From positions 1,178,001 through 1,242,000 of the forward strand of contig JAKZZE010000006.1 in the NCBI GenBank assembly GCA_024220505.1: a stretch of 64,000 bases of DNA, given 5' to 3'. The notes beneath the pieces were generated by a model. It was not told the origin of the DNA. It saw nothing but the letters and a program-made list of their open reading frames with translations, and did no database searches. This stretch comes from Rhizopus arrhizus. Taxonomy: Eukaryota > Mucoromycota > Mucoromycetes > Mucorales > Rhizopodaceae. A program made the translations under genes and the position numbers. Below, one piece after another: positions 47,101 to 58,500 of this stretch. Position 1 is the first letter of the stretch; each line of letters opens with the position of its first letter.

Positions 47101-48287
47101 GGCCAAGATAACCACACGACCTTTCTTCCTCTATGTTATCTACTTGAAAGGCCTGTCCAACTGGTAGACATTACGATTGATTCAGCACAACACATGACGA
47201 ATCATATTTTGGTCTGCTTACATCGAGAGGTGATCAACATGTTCAAATTCATTTACAAGTTGAGGTCACCCAACATCAAGTCAGATGAGTTACAAGACAT
47301 TGTATTGCTTTGTCCAAATAAGCCATCCAAAAAAGCCTTTGAGTTGATCAATATTTTTCCAAGAGTTTATTTTTTGGAGGCAAGACAAATAGAGCTTTCA
47401 ATTGTTTATCTAAATGTATGTTCTTAGGGCAATTGTAGACAACCAGAGGATTTGCTAAGAGCTGGCGCAAAAACAGCAAAGCAAGTGGTTGTGATGAGGT
47501 ACATTGATAGTGGTCAGTGAGTGATTTGTTATTTATCTATCACAATAGTGAAAAGGAGTGTTTGGATCAATATGAACGTAATTCGGATAGTCCTGCTGTG
47601 TAATAATAATAATAAACAAAAAAAGGTTTGTAATGATTAACAGGACATTTTATAGCATGGCGAGTCATATATTAGATCTTTTACTTGAAGAACGACCAAA
47701 GAATGCATACACCATTGTTAATTTAGGTAAGAAAAAAAAAGATTCGATTGAACAAAGAAAAGACTTATAAAAAAAAAAAAGTGGAAAAATCCAATATTCG
47801 ATTTATGCATCTGTTACAAGGCAAAGATGTAGCTGAGGAGATTGACGTGTTCTATACTCCAGCCTATGCTGCGGGTGATGTTGTGGCAGACAGCCTCATC
47901 AGCAACGTCCTTCTTAGTCAAACGTATTATAAACCCGATATTGTCTCTATCATCAAGACACTCTGCGGCATGCCTGGGCCTCTTCACGACGGGTCTGCCG
48001 CTTACTTACTCTCGACTGACCCAAACATCAACACAGCGGCCGCAGCTGGACGACTCGCGCCTCATCTCACAATGATTTCGATGCCTGCTGAATTTGTAGG
48101 AAGGAACTATGGCGAGCTCTTTAAAACCTTACTTTTGGCTCATGAAGTCCTGGCCATCGGCTTATTCCGTGCGCCTGATAATGAATTAGGTAATGAACTA
48201 CCCTTTGTGTATGCAAATCCTGTCTCTTCTTTAATCCTAAAGGCATCCGATCAAGTCTATGTCTTTTCTCCTCCTGGTTGGTTATAA
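44165..48287 (+). CDS. Slo/BK-like potassium channel with RCK domains
   Basis: A gene of about 4.1 kb with well over ten short introns. The N-terminus MAGEESSLNDIERGPDYGSI is cytosolic. Membrane segments follow: TIILFVYLDLVVDFLFCFAY, LWMICLVFTFWDLGSFIIR, FLIELLTTFPFIVSTFIP and the S4-like YFVRSWVLLLRIKSAMKIK. The pore has VVMVTLSTVGYGD, with the Asp split by an intron near 45500, then a hydrophobic S6. RCK1 starts PFILIVGSFRFDQVVEIL and includes VAKEIICVREFKQYLLAMNC. RCK2 starts HAILTGSRELIKRIGS and ends near SSLILKASDQVYVFSPP. This is the two-RCK layout of calcium-activated Slo channels. The Asp-rich calcium bowl of animal BK is absent at the equivalent place (LLQGKDVAEEIDVFYTPAYA). Exon joins in the 44.5-46.1 kb part are approximate. 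Confidence 0.85.
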
Positions 48288-48304
48288 TAAAACTCTTTTT
48301 TTTT

Positions 48305-49750
48305 TTATTGAGTATGTTCAAGTTCACCCAAGATGGCAATGGCAGCGCCTAGACACCATCCTGTCTCGACATTATCAATCTTTTTAGCTACGGTTAATAA
48401 TCGATCATGAGGGATCTCATAACCATAAGATAATAAACGATAAATAAAGGATAGATCCAAACACCATTCAGGACGATCCAAGATTTCTTCCTTGAGTGCG
48501 ACATCTGTTACATTATCGAGGAAGGCGCCCGAGCAAACCGATTCGGTGAGAGCCTCCAGTTCAGGCAATCGAAAGGTGGCAGGGAGACCGAGGGGTTGTG
48601 TACGATCATGGAAATAAGAAAAGATATAGATGGGACCGTGCTTGAATGAGTCAGAAATGGGAGGTTGATAGATACCGTCAAATGAGCAAGGGGCCAATTC
48701 ACACTCTTTGTCTTTGTTAAGCATCATATCAGCCACATTAACACAGTCTGTAAAGGAACCCGTGCCATTAAACAACACAGGTTGTGATACTTCCTTGCTG
48801 TATTCCCAAAGAAGACCGCGGGGCAAGCATGCATGCATGTTTCCTTCGGGCTGTATGGCCATCACTTGCTGATGCATTCTCTTTCTTGCCTCCATCAATC
48901 CATATCCTAAATAAGAATTTTGATAAAGCAAATAATCCTTGCCATCAAAGTGAAGTATGTATTTTGAATCTGTCTCTGGCAGTGAAGGAAGTGAGCCATC
49001 GGGCAATCGATCGGGTTCAAACACAATCTGGGTCGATCCACCACCGAGATCTAAGACTGCAGCCGAATGTTGACTGCTACCGGCAAAGTGACCTAACAAG
49101 AAATTCACAGTGATCCAGGCATAGACACCTTCATCTTTACCGTCCATCATCGACACGTCCATCACACGAAAGGGGTATGTGGCCAGATGAACCCGGACGG
49201 CTTCCAAAATGGCCTCACTCTTGGCTTCACCCAGTAGACGAAGACCGGCAGTGGCCTTGACGGCAATCGGTGTTGTCTTTTGAAGTCTTGAAGGTACCAA
49301 CTTCAGTGCGTCCTGCATGAGTCCATCCAGTGACTCAGCGGCCTTTTGTGGTTCGTTGGCAAAGGCGGATAAACCAGGTTGAGTTTGTGCAAAGAGTTCT
49401 TCTTCTTCTAAACGAACAGGGTCATGACGATTGCATTGGTGAAATCTATAGACATGAATGCGAGATCCGGTCGAGCCAGCGTCTACCATCAAAGCATATT
49501 TTTGACAAGAGGTAATTGTAGGTTCTATGAAAGAGTGTGAGATTACTGAAAGGTTTATAAAAGTGAAAATATTACTTGAGGTAAGTGTATTAATGATATC
49601 AGGTTTTTGGTAAAAGATAATGGCTGTAATGATACCAAGTAAAGCAAATACAAGTCGGATAGAATTAAATGGTTTTTCTCTATTTGCTACTGCTGCATCT
49701 CTTAAATGAGCATATGGCGTTTTCAGTTTAGGCTGCTTCTTATTTGACAT
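48305..49750 (-). CDS. GDA1: Guanosine-diphosphatase, GDA1/CD39 family (Golgi)
   Basis: A single exon of about 481 residues. The first true ATG (49750, MSNKKQPKLKTPYAH) was chosen because the frame upstream begins with TTG. A type II anchor follows (RLVFALLGIITAIIF), typical for Golgi GDPase, which hydrolyses the GDP left after sugar transfer and drives the GDP-sugar antiporter. Apyrase regions are all visible: ACR1 ALMVDAGSTGSRIHVYRF, ACR2 TPIAVKATAGLRLLG, ACR3 MMDGKDEGVYAWITVNFLLG and ACR4 AVLDLGGGSTQIVFEP. Near the end, SYGYEIPHDRLLTVAKKIDN and ETGWCLGAAI are characteristic of the GDA1 branch. It neighbours a 5'-nucleotidase on the same strand. Confidence 0.93.
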   Translation of the reverse strand: MSNKKQPKLKTPYAHLRDAAVANREKPFNSIRLVFALLGIITAIIFYQKPDIINTLTSSNIFTFINLSVISHSFIEPTITSCQKYALMVDAGSTGSRIHVYRFHQCNRHDPVRLEEEELFAQTQPGLSAFANEPQKAAESLDGLMQDALKLVPSRLQKTTPIAVKATAGLRLLGEAKSEAILEAVRVHLATYPFRVMDVSMMDGKDEGVYAWITVNFLLGHFAGSSQHSAAVLDLGGGSTQIVFEPDRLPDGSLPSLPETDSKYILHFDGKDYLLYQNSYLGYGLMEARKRMHQQVMAIQPEGNMHACLPRGLLWEYSKEVSQPVLFNGTGSFTDCVNVADMMLNKDKECELAPCSFDGIYQPPISDSFKHGPIYIFSYFHDRTQPLGLPATFRLPELEALTESVCSGAFLDNVTDVALKEEILDRPEWCLDLSFIYRLLSYGYEIPHDRLLTVAKKIDNVETGWCLGAAIAILGELEHTQ

Positions 49751-49845
49751 CAAGTCTAGACGGTAATAAATAATATGCAAAAGAGGAAGAAAAAAGTATT
49801 GTCTATAAATAAAAAGCTTTTTTATTTTATTTATTAAATATAAAA

Positions 49846-49860
49846 GCCGAGAAGCTCGGC
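49846..49860. other. GC-rich hairpin GCCGAG-AAG-CTCGGC
   Basis: A perfect 6-bp GC-rich stem with a 3-nt loop sits in otherwise AT-rich DNA between the 5'-nucleotidase stop and the GDA1 start, inside the probable 3' UTR of the nucleotidase. It could help 3'-end formation or mark the GDA1 promoter; the role is unknown. Confidence 0.4.
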
Positions 49861-49893
49861 AACAAAAAGATTAAATTTTACCGAATCTCCCCG

Positions 49894-52001
49894 TTAGGAA
49901 CAATTGTTCCAATGGTTTTTAACAAATACTGGCCAGACAGTATTACTTGTATAGGGTGAGTAGGTTGTATTGGCGGTCCAAGAAGTACCAGTCAAGTTTT
50001 TGAGTATGTCTCTTAATTGACTATCAAAGAAATCAAGATAAACGATATCGATCAAAGTGGAGTCATCTACGTTAGTGGGTAAATCTGAACCGACATAGGC
50101 AGGAGAGTCATAGAATGGGATAGCACTATGAGGCGTATCATCACCTATATTCAAAGTCAGTCATGTTTATCTTGAAATCAACCGGAAAAAACGGTACCTC
50201 CAATTCCGTAATCATCGGTAGTCACATAGCCCGGAGTAAGGTTATGATCGGTTGAGTTCATCATAGCTTTGAACTGAACGTGAGGCCAGACGGATCGTTT
50301 CTTTAATTCACCTTCATGGTTTAAGATAGGCAGGATCTTGCGAGCTGTGGACAGGGATACATCATAAACGCAGTAAAATTTGTCTTCAAAGGGAGAAATC
50401 TGATAGACGTTGCTCTCGGTAAAGGGTCCTTTGAAAATATCATAACGCAAGCCACCGCCGTTATATAAAAAGAAGGCAGTGTTCTTTCTGCTCGTGTCAG
50501 CCACAGTCTTGGGCAGGACTTCATGAGTCACCAAATGATAGAGACTGGAGCTGTTGGTGACAGGGACAGAATAAAGTGGATAATCCTGAGGTGCACATCC
50601 TAAATGTTGAGATAATTGAAGCTTTTCACGAAGCTTGTAAATCTTGCTAGACATCTTTTTGCCCTTGGTTGTATCGAATTTCTTTTCCTTGCCATCGACA
50701 GAATGATAGATATAGGTAGCTCTGTTTTGATCTAAATAACGTCTGTTGAAAGTAAGGTTTCCGCTTGATTTGGAGATTCCCTATTTTTATTTTCTTTTAA
50801 AGAAAGCTAAATAAAATAAAAATAAAACTTACATCAACCGAAAAGAAACCAATTGTTTCCATGTACCTACCAGATTCAATGCCTGCCGCACGACCGTCAT
50901 AAACAGTAAAGTCTCTAATATGACTGTAGAATAGAGAGTCAGCAAAAAAAAAAAAAAAAAAAAAGTCCTTTTTCCTATTCTTACGTATGACCGCCCAAGA
51001 CAGCGATAGGTATAGTTGGGTGATGAGCACGTACAGCTTTAAGAATAGCTTTGAATTCATCATATCGAATCCCAATATGCCCAATGATGGTGATAATATC
51101 AGGTGTGTGAGCTTTTAAGGATTGATTAAACCAAGGTTTTGCAATCTCATCTTCTACATAATTCACCACAGAGTTATTTCCATTGCCTGCAAAATTGAAC
51201 AAGAATCCATAGGCCAACACACGCGTACCAAATTCGCCTTTAAAGTAAGTGTATTTGTTACTATAAAGTGAACATTAGTTTCTAGTTTAATAAGTCATTG
51301 GATATTTCAATTTTACCCAATTTGAGTCGTTTTGTTGGTTTGTAGATCTTTAAAATAAACATTGGCAGCCAAATAACGACCATTCCAGTGAGGAACAAAA
51401 TGATTAACGGTGTCAGTTGTGATGTTGTCAACTGTGATAAGGTTAGAGTAGCACCTTTTTTTATATAGAATACATACCATAGAGTTCATGATTTCCAATA
51501 GTTAAAATATCATAAGGAATATTGGTGATCAGTGGCTGAGTGACCTCTCCTCTTGGATCAGTCACGTCACTTAAGCCATCACCATCATGCGTATCACCTG
51601 TGTCTACTATAAAAAGATCCTTTTTGAGCTTTTTAGCCTTTTGCTTCATTCGAACAGTGAAAGAATAAAAGTCACCCAGGTCACCGTTATATGATCCTTG
51701 AAGGACATGTCCCTATGAGATGAATGATTCAGCAAGGTATTCTTCTTAGTTTCTATATAATCTAACCTCTAACCAGCCTGGAAGATACAGAGTAAGCTTA
51801 ATAAACAATATAAAATAATAACACATTGTATTTACCGTGGGTATCAGTTGAATGAATAAAATTGACATCACCCCATACCAAAGGCTTTAATTCAGGTAAG
51901 TTTGGTGTATCCACTGCATCTTTTTGCTGCCTTTTATTAATGATATGGGCATTTGCTTGAATGAATAGCAATCCAGCTGTTATCAAAGTAGAACACAGCA
52001 T
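49894..52001 (-). CDS. Secreted 5'-nucleotidase-like metallophosphoesterase
   Basis: About eight exons from 52001. The N-terminus MLCSTLITAGLLFIQANAH is a signal peptide. Metallophosphoesterase motifs follow in order: VNFIHSTDTHG (metal site I), LFIVDTGDTHDGDGLSD (II), DILTIGNHELY (III, GNHE), IITIIGHIGIRYDE and, restored by splicing near 50985, VLGGHTHIRDF (GGHTH). The C-terminal 5'-nucleotidase domain includes NTAFFLYNGGGLRYDIFKG, SPFEDKFYCVYDVSL and TPGYVTTDDYGIGG. Total length is about 570-600 residues. It probably acts outside the cell or in the secretory route, releasing phosphate from nucleotides. No GPI-anchor signal is evident; the end is ...VFVKNHWNNCS. Confidence 0.88.
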
Positions 52002-53547
52002 TAGAAAACAAAGAAAAAGGAAAAAGGAAAAAAAAAGATCCTATTTATGTAGGACGGTAATGTACATATGCAAGTGTCTTTGAGATTTCATTCGATACAG
52101 TATCTTGTATTACCAATATAGGTGCTATATTAACCATCTATTGGAAGTTCTGCTAAAAAAAAATTTCACAAGTGACTAGTGGATGAATACAAACTTTTTT
52201 TTTATATGTGATACATACTTTTTGTAAACCTCTATTTTTCGTATTTCAGTTGATTACATGTGTAAAGAGAGGTGATACACAAACAATCTATCAATAAATC
52301 AAAATGTCTAAATCTTTCACATTCATTCTTGAAAAAAAAAAGCAAGGAAAGAAAAAGATGAAATTGAAAGATTGTTTTCATGATCTCTCTGGTTGTAGCA
52401 GAGCAGAACATTTTAAGATCAAATTTCTAAATTGAGTGAAATGCACTTGATTTTTAGTTTTCCCGTGCTTTATCTTTAGATAAGCAAATTATACAATAGA
52501 AAAGGTTTCTTTTGTAAGCAATTGTATTAAAAGGAAAGGATGAGCTCGCATGTATTGTTGTTTTGATATAATAAGAGCAAGTTTGTTTAAAAATTTATTT
52601 TTTGTAAACAGACAATCATATAAACAATGTCATTTAGTGACTATGTAACAAATCAACAACATTAAGTTTCATTCTTCACTGATCGCTTACACGAAATATG
52701 AACTTTATATAAGAATAATAACTACTTCAACAGAAAAAAAGAGAAAAACGATATTAGCCCCCCCCCGAAAATATGCTTTCTTGCATTTACAGTAGAAAGA
52801 ATAGAAAAAGAAGTGCCGAGAACAAGAAAGACAAGTGTGAATTTAAACTAGTACGATTGGGAAAGTAGTTGAGGGCATTCATAAACAAGCTTGTGTTGAG
52901 TCCATTAGAGTATCCCTTCGGACAACAGCTATTTTGATTTCATGAACTAATCTGTTACACGTATACCGAATGTCTGTATACTTGAGCACATTATTCATTT
53001 AGCTTTGCAGAACAAAATAATCATAGTAGTGTTTGTGAGTGAATAGTCAATACACATACAATCATGATAAACCATATTATTATTTTTTTGGAAGAATTTG
53101 TCAATTTTGTTTTGCTAACCGCGATTATAAAAGATATATTTATGGCAAGAGTAATAAGTATATTTTGGATAATAATGGATCAAACTGGTATTTATAAATG
53201 TTTTATAACGGCAAGTATAATCCTTAAAGTTTATGTTTATTTAATGCCAGCTGCCACTTTACATTAACAAAATCTTTAGTTTAGAAACAAAAAGAGAATA
53301 AAACGGATAAGTTCTACGAAAAGTATTTAAATATAGATTATATAAACAACTAATAGCAGATGCAGCAAATTATCTGCTCTGTTACAACATAAAGTCTTCC
53401 TTTAGTATCAAGGCTTTAGGTGACAGTAATCGATCGCATGAACGTAAGCTTATACACACGTGATCAAGATTTCCTATCAATCACAATTCCCTCTTTTTTT
53501 TTCTTTTTTTTTTCTTTTTCTTTTTCATTTCGTTCCCATAAAAATAT
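52002..53547. other. Intergenic region of about 1.5 kb
   Basis: AT-rich; a C9 run lies near 52760 and long T-tracts occur at 53490-53525. The frame at 53064-53267 (+) is Ile/Phe-rich and looks random. Nothing else is recognised. Confidence 0.4.
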
Positions 53548-54579
53548 ATGCCTGACCAAGGTACTTGTTTCAATAATATACTTTATTTACTTTATTTATA
53601 TAAAATATAGGGTTAACATACTCAGTACTTCAAAATGTACCAGTGATGGTATCTCCTCATTATAGACTACCAAAAAAGGTACATACAATTTATAAAACAA
53701 ATGCTTTATTAACAACGCCTTTTAAAAGATTACAATTGCTTCAGAACTTAAGCTCGTTCCTGAAGATATTTCACAGCTGGTAAATATAAATATAGCAAAT
53801 ATATCACATAAATCTTGTTCTTATTCTTTTGTAGGCTATGTATCCTTTTTCTACAGAAAAACAAGCAATTGAACATATCATGGCTTCACGAAAAAAGAGT
53901 CAAGAAGAAGAAGAGGCATTAAAGATAAAAAGGGATCGATACGAACAAGAAAAATTGAACGAGAGAAAGGTAGCGGCCAGAAGGATTGCACCTGGATTTT
54001 TAGATACAGATACACGTATATTGAAGCCAGAACAAAAGCATAATCATATTATGCTAGGAGAGGACATCATACAGGAATCACCTAATCAAATTTCTTCTTT
54101 TGTACCAGCCGATCCTTGGGACACATTAGAAAATGGTTTTAGAGCTTCAGAATCAGTTTTGAGTTATCCTAAAATTAATTACAGTACACCTACAAATCGT
54201 ACGTCTTTCACACAATATCAACCAAGACCTTATCCAAAGAATGAAGGAGGTAATTCAACACATTACTAAGTCATGTAAATGATAATAACAGTAAACAATA
54301 GCTTATTGGAATATACAAAAGGCACAATTATCCACTCATTCTTCACCTGCCATACCACCCAAACTATTTCCACCTTTGCCTTCTTCATCTACTTCTTCAC
54401 CCATCATTTCACATTCAATCAAACCACCGCCACCACCACCTGTTCCTCCTTTACCTTCCGATCATTTAATTGAAGAATTGATGAACATGGGCTTCAATCA
54501 ATCACAAGCTATGGATGCATTAGAAAAGAATGAACACAATTTAGTGAAAGCAACTAATTTTCTTTTAGATCAAGCATAA
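53548..54579 (+). CDS. UBAP1-like ESCRT-I protein (UMA-type N-terminus and C-terminal UBA)
   Basis: Five exons. Exon 1 (53548-53560, MPDQ) splices to LTYSVLQNVPVMVSPHYRLP, then KKITIASELKLVPEDISQL and AMYPFSTEKQAIEHIMASRK. The pattern y-x-(V/L)-x-(N/D)-VP-(V/F)-x(8)-P-x-K-(I/V) followed by a (F/Y)-x-F-S-x-E-K-x-x-I-E element is that of the UMA domain of animal UBAP1, which binds ESCRT-I. A charged coiled coil follows, then DPWDTLENGF and a Pro-rich linker (KPPPPPPVPPLPS). The C-terminus LIEELMNMGFNQSQAMDALE...LVKATNFLLDQA is a UBA domain for ubiquitin. About 270 residues. A role in sorting ubiquitinated membrane cargo is inferred. The start was chosen because it completes the UMA pattern; an in-frame ATG at 53646 is the alternative. 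Confidence 0.65.
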
Positions 54580-54663
54580 ATCATATTCAATATCTTTCTA
54601 AATCTTTTCCTTTTTTTTTTATTATGAATTATGTACATTACTATATTCTATTCTTTTTCTATT

Positions 54664-55427
54664 TTAGCTTCCCCACCAAGAAAGTAAACCTAAACCATCT
54701 TCTTGTATTGTACACTATTTAAAAAGAGTTAGAAAAAGGATAGTTGTTATAAATAAAGCTATATACAGTAATAGAATAAGGTGGTATTTTAGTTGAATTT
54801 GCAGCAAGATCATCTGCAGCATCGTTATTTCTTCCTTTTTGTGGATGATTGGTTGGTGTGGTATCTGTATATTGCTCACGCAATACTCTAACTCGAATAG
54901 GTTCTTCAATATCCATAAACATCTTCTCGCCTTCATAATTCCAAACCCAAACTTGTTCTGCTGGATCACTGTTGTCTGTGATGAGCATTCGTACAAATAA
55001 GTTTTTGTTTTACTTACAATTTTGATCCTGGTTGAAGCGCTCCTCCTGGAATTAAAATGTCATCAAAAAATCCCAAAGTGACAACCACACCTGCTGGTGA
55101 CGAACTCTTGATTTTTCCAACCAAAATTTCTCCTACAAAGGGTCTAAACACAACAAGTCTAAATGTCACTAAAAAAAAACGTTGAGTACAAGTGATAATA
55201 TGGATAGCACAAGAAATACCTCTAACATAACTACAACCGTCCAAATATAAAATAAAACCTTCAGTCACATTCAAAATATCATGAACACATATACAATGGC
55301 CAACTTCTTGAACAACCTTGTTTGCATATTTTTCATTCAATACATCAGTCACAGCATTCAGATTGTCCTTTTTGAAATCATTAGGTACAATCTTGACTGT
55401 ATCTTCAAGTTCGGCAAGCACAAACAT
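54664..55427 (-). CDS. RPC25: RNA polymerase III subunit RPC25/RPC8 (Rpb7-like)
   Basis: Four or five exons. The tip domain MFVLAELEDTVKIVPNDFKK ... LNEKYANKVVQEVGHCICVHD is the Rpb7 family N-terminus. VTFRLVVFRPFVGEILVGKI and GVVVTLGFFDDILIPGGAL belong to the S1/OB domain specific to the Pol III subunit. After an intron ending ACAACAG the protein continues FDPAEQVWVWNYEG...MDIEEPIRVRVLRE, and the final exon ends EDGLGLLSWWGS, the diagnostic RPC8 C-terminus. About 200-205 residues. It pairs with RPC17 to form the Pol III stalk used in initiation. Frames that read through the last intron (54715-54996) are artefacts. It converges with the UBA gene. Confidence 0.93.
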
Positions 55428-55510
55428 TTGTAAAAAGAAGAAAAAATGACAAGAGAAAAAAAAAAATCTCAATTTTTTTCTGTTACTGCAATAAGCGTGA
55501 CTTTTATTGT

Positions 55511-58500
55511 TTAAAGAAAAGCAATCTTGACATGAATTTCACCTGTTCCTTCTGGTGTCAGTGGTAACCAACCATCAAACGGTTGTTGATCAGATAGCTT
55601 AAATTGATGATCACCAATGTCCACATCTGTAAGTGTGTTATGATCCTTGACCTTAAAGTCCAGTGTATCTCTTTGAGGATAAATCTTTGTGGTAAATGTC
55701 TCGTTCCATTCGGGTGTCAGTGTCTTTTTGATATGTCGGGTTTTGTGAACCACTTTGTTTCCGATCCTCACGCGACAGTAAGGGTCACTAGTACCACTGC
55801 GATCCATGGCTTTTAGTTGGCGAGCCTCGAGTAATTGAACCTGAATGGTGACTGCATCTTCTCCAGGAATAGATCGTTGCATGATGCTTGAATTGCTAGG
55901 AGAAGGAGAAGAGATCGAGCCCTGGTCAAATGTGCTCGTATTCGTGTTTTCCCTGCTCAGGGTGGAGGAAGAATCATCATTTGGCTTTCTGATACTCGAA
56001 CTTGTGCCTATCCTTCCAATGCCGCGAATGCCACTTCCTAAAGCGCCAAAAGCCTTGGAGCCTGCGCCTATACCGGCACCAACGACTTCCTTACCTGGGT
56101 TTTGAGTAAAAATACGCGTGGTGGCTGAGAAGAAGGAAGTATTGGTTCGTTTACGAGCTACCAAGTCAGGTCTCCAAGTTAAACGAACAGTCAAACTTCC
56201 ACCGCCATTCTCCAAGGTGTATTCTTTTGTAGAAGTAACAAAGGTCTCGATGTCATTACCAGTGAAGGGGATTCTGCATTCGCCAATCAAAGTATCTTTA
56301 CCAATTTGGTCCCAGTCAAATACTTTAGCAACCAAGCTAGACGTCGTGCGATCCACTACAGCTGCTGTGAATGTTTCATCTTTGCTGAACACAGGATTCA
56401 ATGTCTTTTTGTAGGTTTGTGATTTAAAGATACGTTGATCATCAAGATAAAAGCGAACAAATGGGTCACTTGTACCACTACGGTCGACTGCTGTCAGATT
56501 GCTTGCCTTGACCAAGACAACGGTCAGGTTGCCTTGATTTTCCAAACTTTCACTAGGATCCAATTTGAATTGGATGGTAGGAATATATTTGAAACTCAAG
56601 TGGACCTTTATATCGGCATGCTCCATCAGCGAGATCTCCTCTTCTACCTGAGGCCCGTCTTGCTCCATCAAACGTTTCACGATCTTTCTGATCTCCAAGT
56701 TCGATCGACCCAAGATAGCCTTCTCTTCCCATTCATCTTCACGTGCCTTTCGAACACGAACAATCAATTTGGAGAAATCGAGTTCTTTGACAAAGAAAGT
56801 ACCGGTTTCTTTGATATCCATTTGGCTTCCCTTTTGCTCAAATGTACTAAATTGAGGATCGTTGCTATCCAAGCAGAGGTCGATGACTACAGAAGAGGAA
56901 TCGGGTAAAACAAGTGATTTGACAGTGACTGACAAGACACCCGAGTCATAAGCAAGGAGGTCAATCTTTTCATCCTTGTACTTGATCACTTCACCGTGCA
57001 AGTCCTTTTCGGGGATTTCCTTGGGCTTATCGATCATTTCAGGTTCCTCAGAGACTTGACTACCATTGGATTGCTGTTCTTCATCTACTACAGCAGGTGT
57101 AGGTTCTTGATCTTGTTCCTTTGCAAGAGCCAAGGTGGGGAAGAAGGAGGCAGTGTAACGAAGAGAACCACGACCTTTCTTACGTTCCAAACTGAGCAGT
57201 TCTACATTTCTTGTCACTGGCTCAAGAGCTTCATAGATCACTTGGCCATCCTCTGTCTTGACCTCGGACATGATGTCCTTGAGATGCAAATCGGTGATAC
57301 CCAGGCTCTTGTCCTTTGAGTTATCGTTGTAGTCCATCACTTCAATCACTAAATCTTCAAGCTTTGAATGAACCGGTACATAAAGAGCCTGCTTCCAGAC
57401 AGGGAAAAGATTATCATCTACATGATCTGTTTGACCGCGATTCTGGACGCCTGACATGATACGCACATAAGGATCTGATTTACCGCCCGTCATGGCCTCT
57501 ACGTTTTTCAAGTCACTCGCACCCTCTACAAACACACGAACGACACCAATAGGGTTACGAGCGCTGTGAGAGGACTCTTCGGTATAACCAGTCATGGTCA
57601 CATGCTTCCACTGCATACTCAAATGAAGCTTACCCACACCATCCTTTAGCATCCACCAGTCTTGCTGGTTCAGGAAGCAGTCTTCTTCCAACTGCAGCAG
57701 GGAGGATTGCCAGTTACCCAACAGACGATCATCAATATTATTATCGAACACACTGACATCTAAATTGACTTGGGTCTTGTCAATCACAAAGATCTCAATA
57801 GATTTGTCCCAGCGAGGGTTAATGCTTCGTTTATAGGGGTTTGTTCGGAGTTTTTCTTGACCGTTGACCTTGACAACAGCAAAAGGGCTTACATCGTTCG
57901 ATTTACCACCATTGAGTTCCTTACATTCGTGTACTGTAAAGCGCAAGACACCGCTATCTATTTTTTTATGTGTCAGTGGCCTGTTGGCGTGACTTTAGAG
58001 CACGGTTGAACTTACTTGATTCTTGAGGAGGAATGACAGTGCCATCTTCATCGTTATCAGGTAAATTAACAGGAAAGTATTGAAGATCAGCTTTCACCTC
58101 ACCACAGATCTTGCCCTTCTTTAACACAGGAAGTGATCTATAGACATCATGAGCGTTTTTTTTTCTTTTCTTCCTTTTCTGACTTACAAGCCCATCACAA
58201 CATTATCCACTTCTTCCAATTTCTTGAGATCAAATATACAAGTACCAACAGATGTATCACTGCGACCTACATTTCTGTCCTTGACATCAAAGACCAAGTT
58301 ATCCTTTGTATGATTGAGTAACACAAAGAATGTTTCATCAAACTTGGGGTTACGGCAATCTTCAATTGCTTTCGTACGACCGACTTCAGCATTCTTTTCA
58401 CTACCAATATGAAGTGTGACGTAAGGATCAAGAGTACCAAAGAGATCACTGTCTTTAAGACCAGTGGCAGAGTGAACCTTGACGACCAGGACACCGTTGG

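Noticed and set aside
49846..49860. Bacterial-type intrinsic terminator
   Set aside because: The genome is eukaryotic and the hairpin is not followed by a T-run on the transcribed strand; listed only as a hairpin.
53064..53267. 67-codon + strand frame
   Set aside because: Ile/Phe-rich translation of AT-rich DNA with no conserved feature or upstream signal.
56435..56908. 157-codon + strand frame (and others at 55845-57319)
   Set aside because: Antisense shadows of the tricalbin C2 domains.
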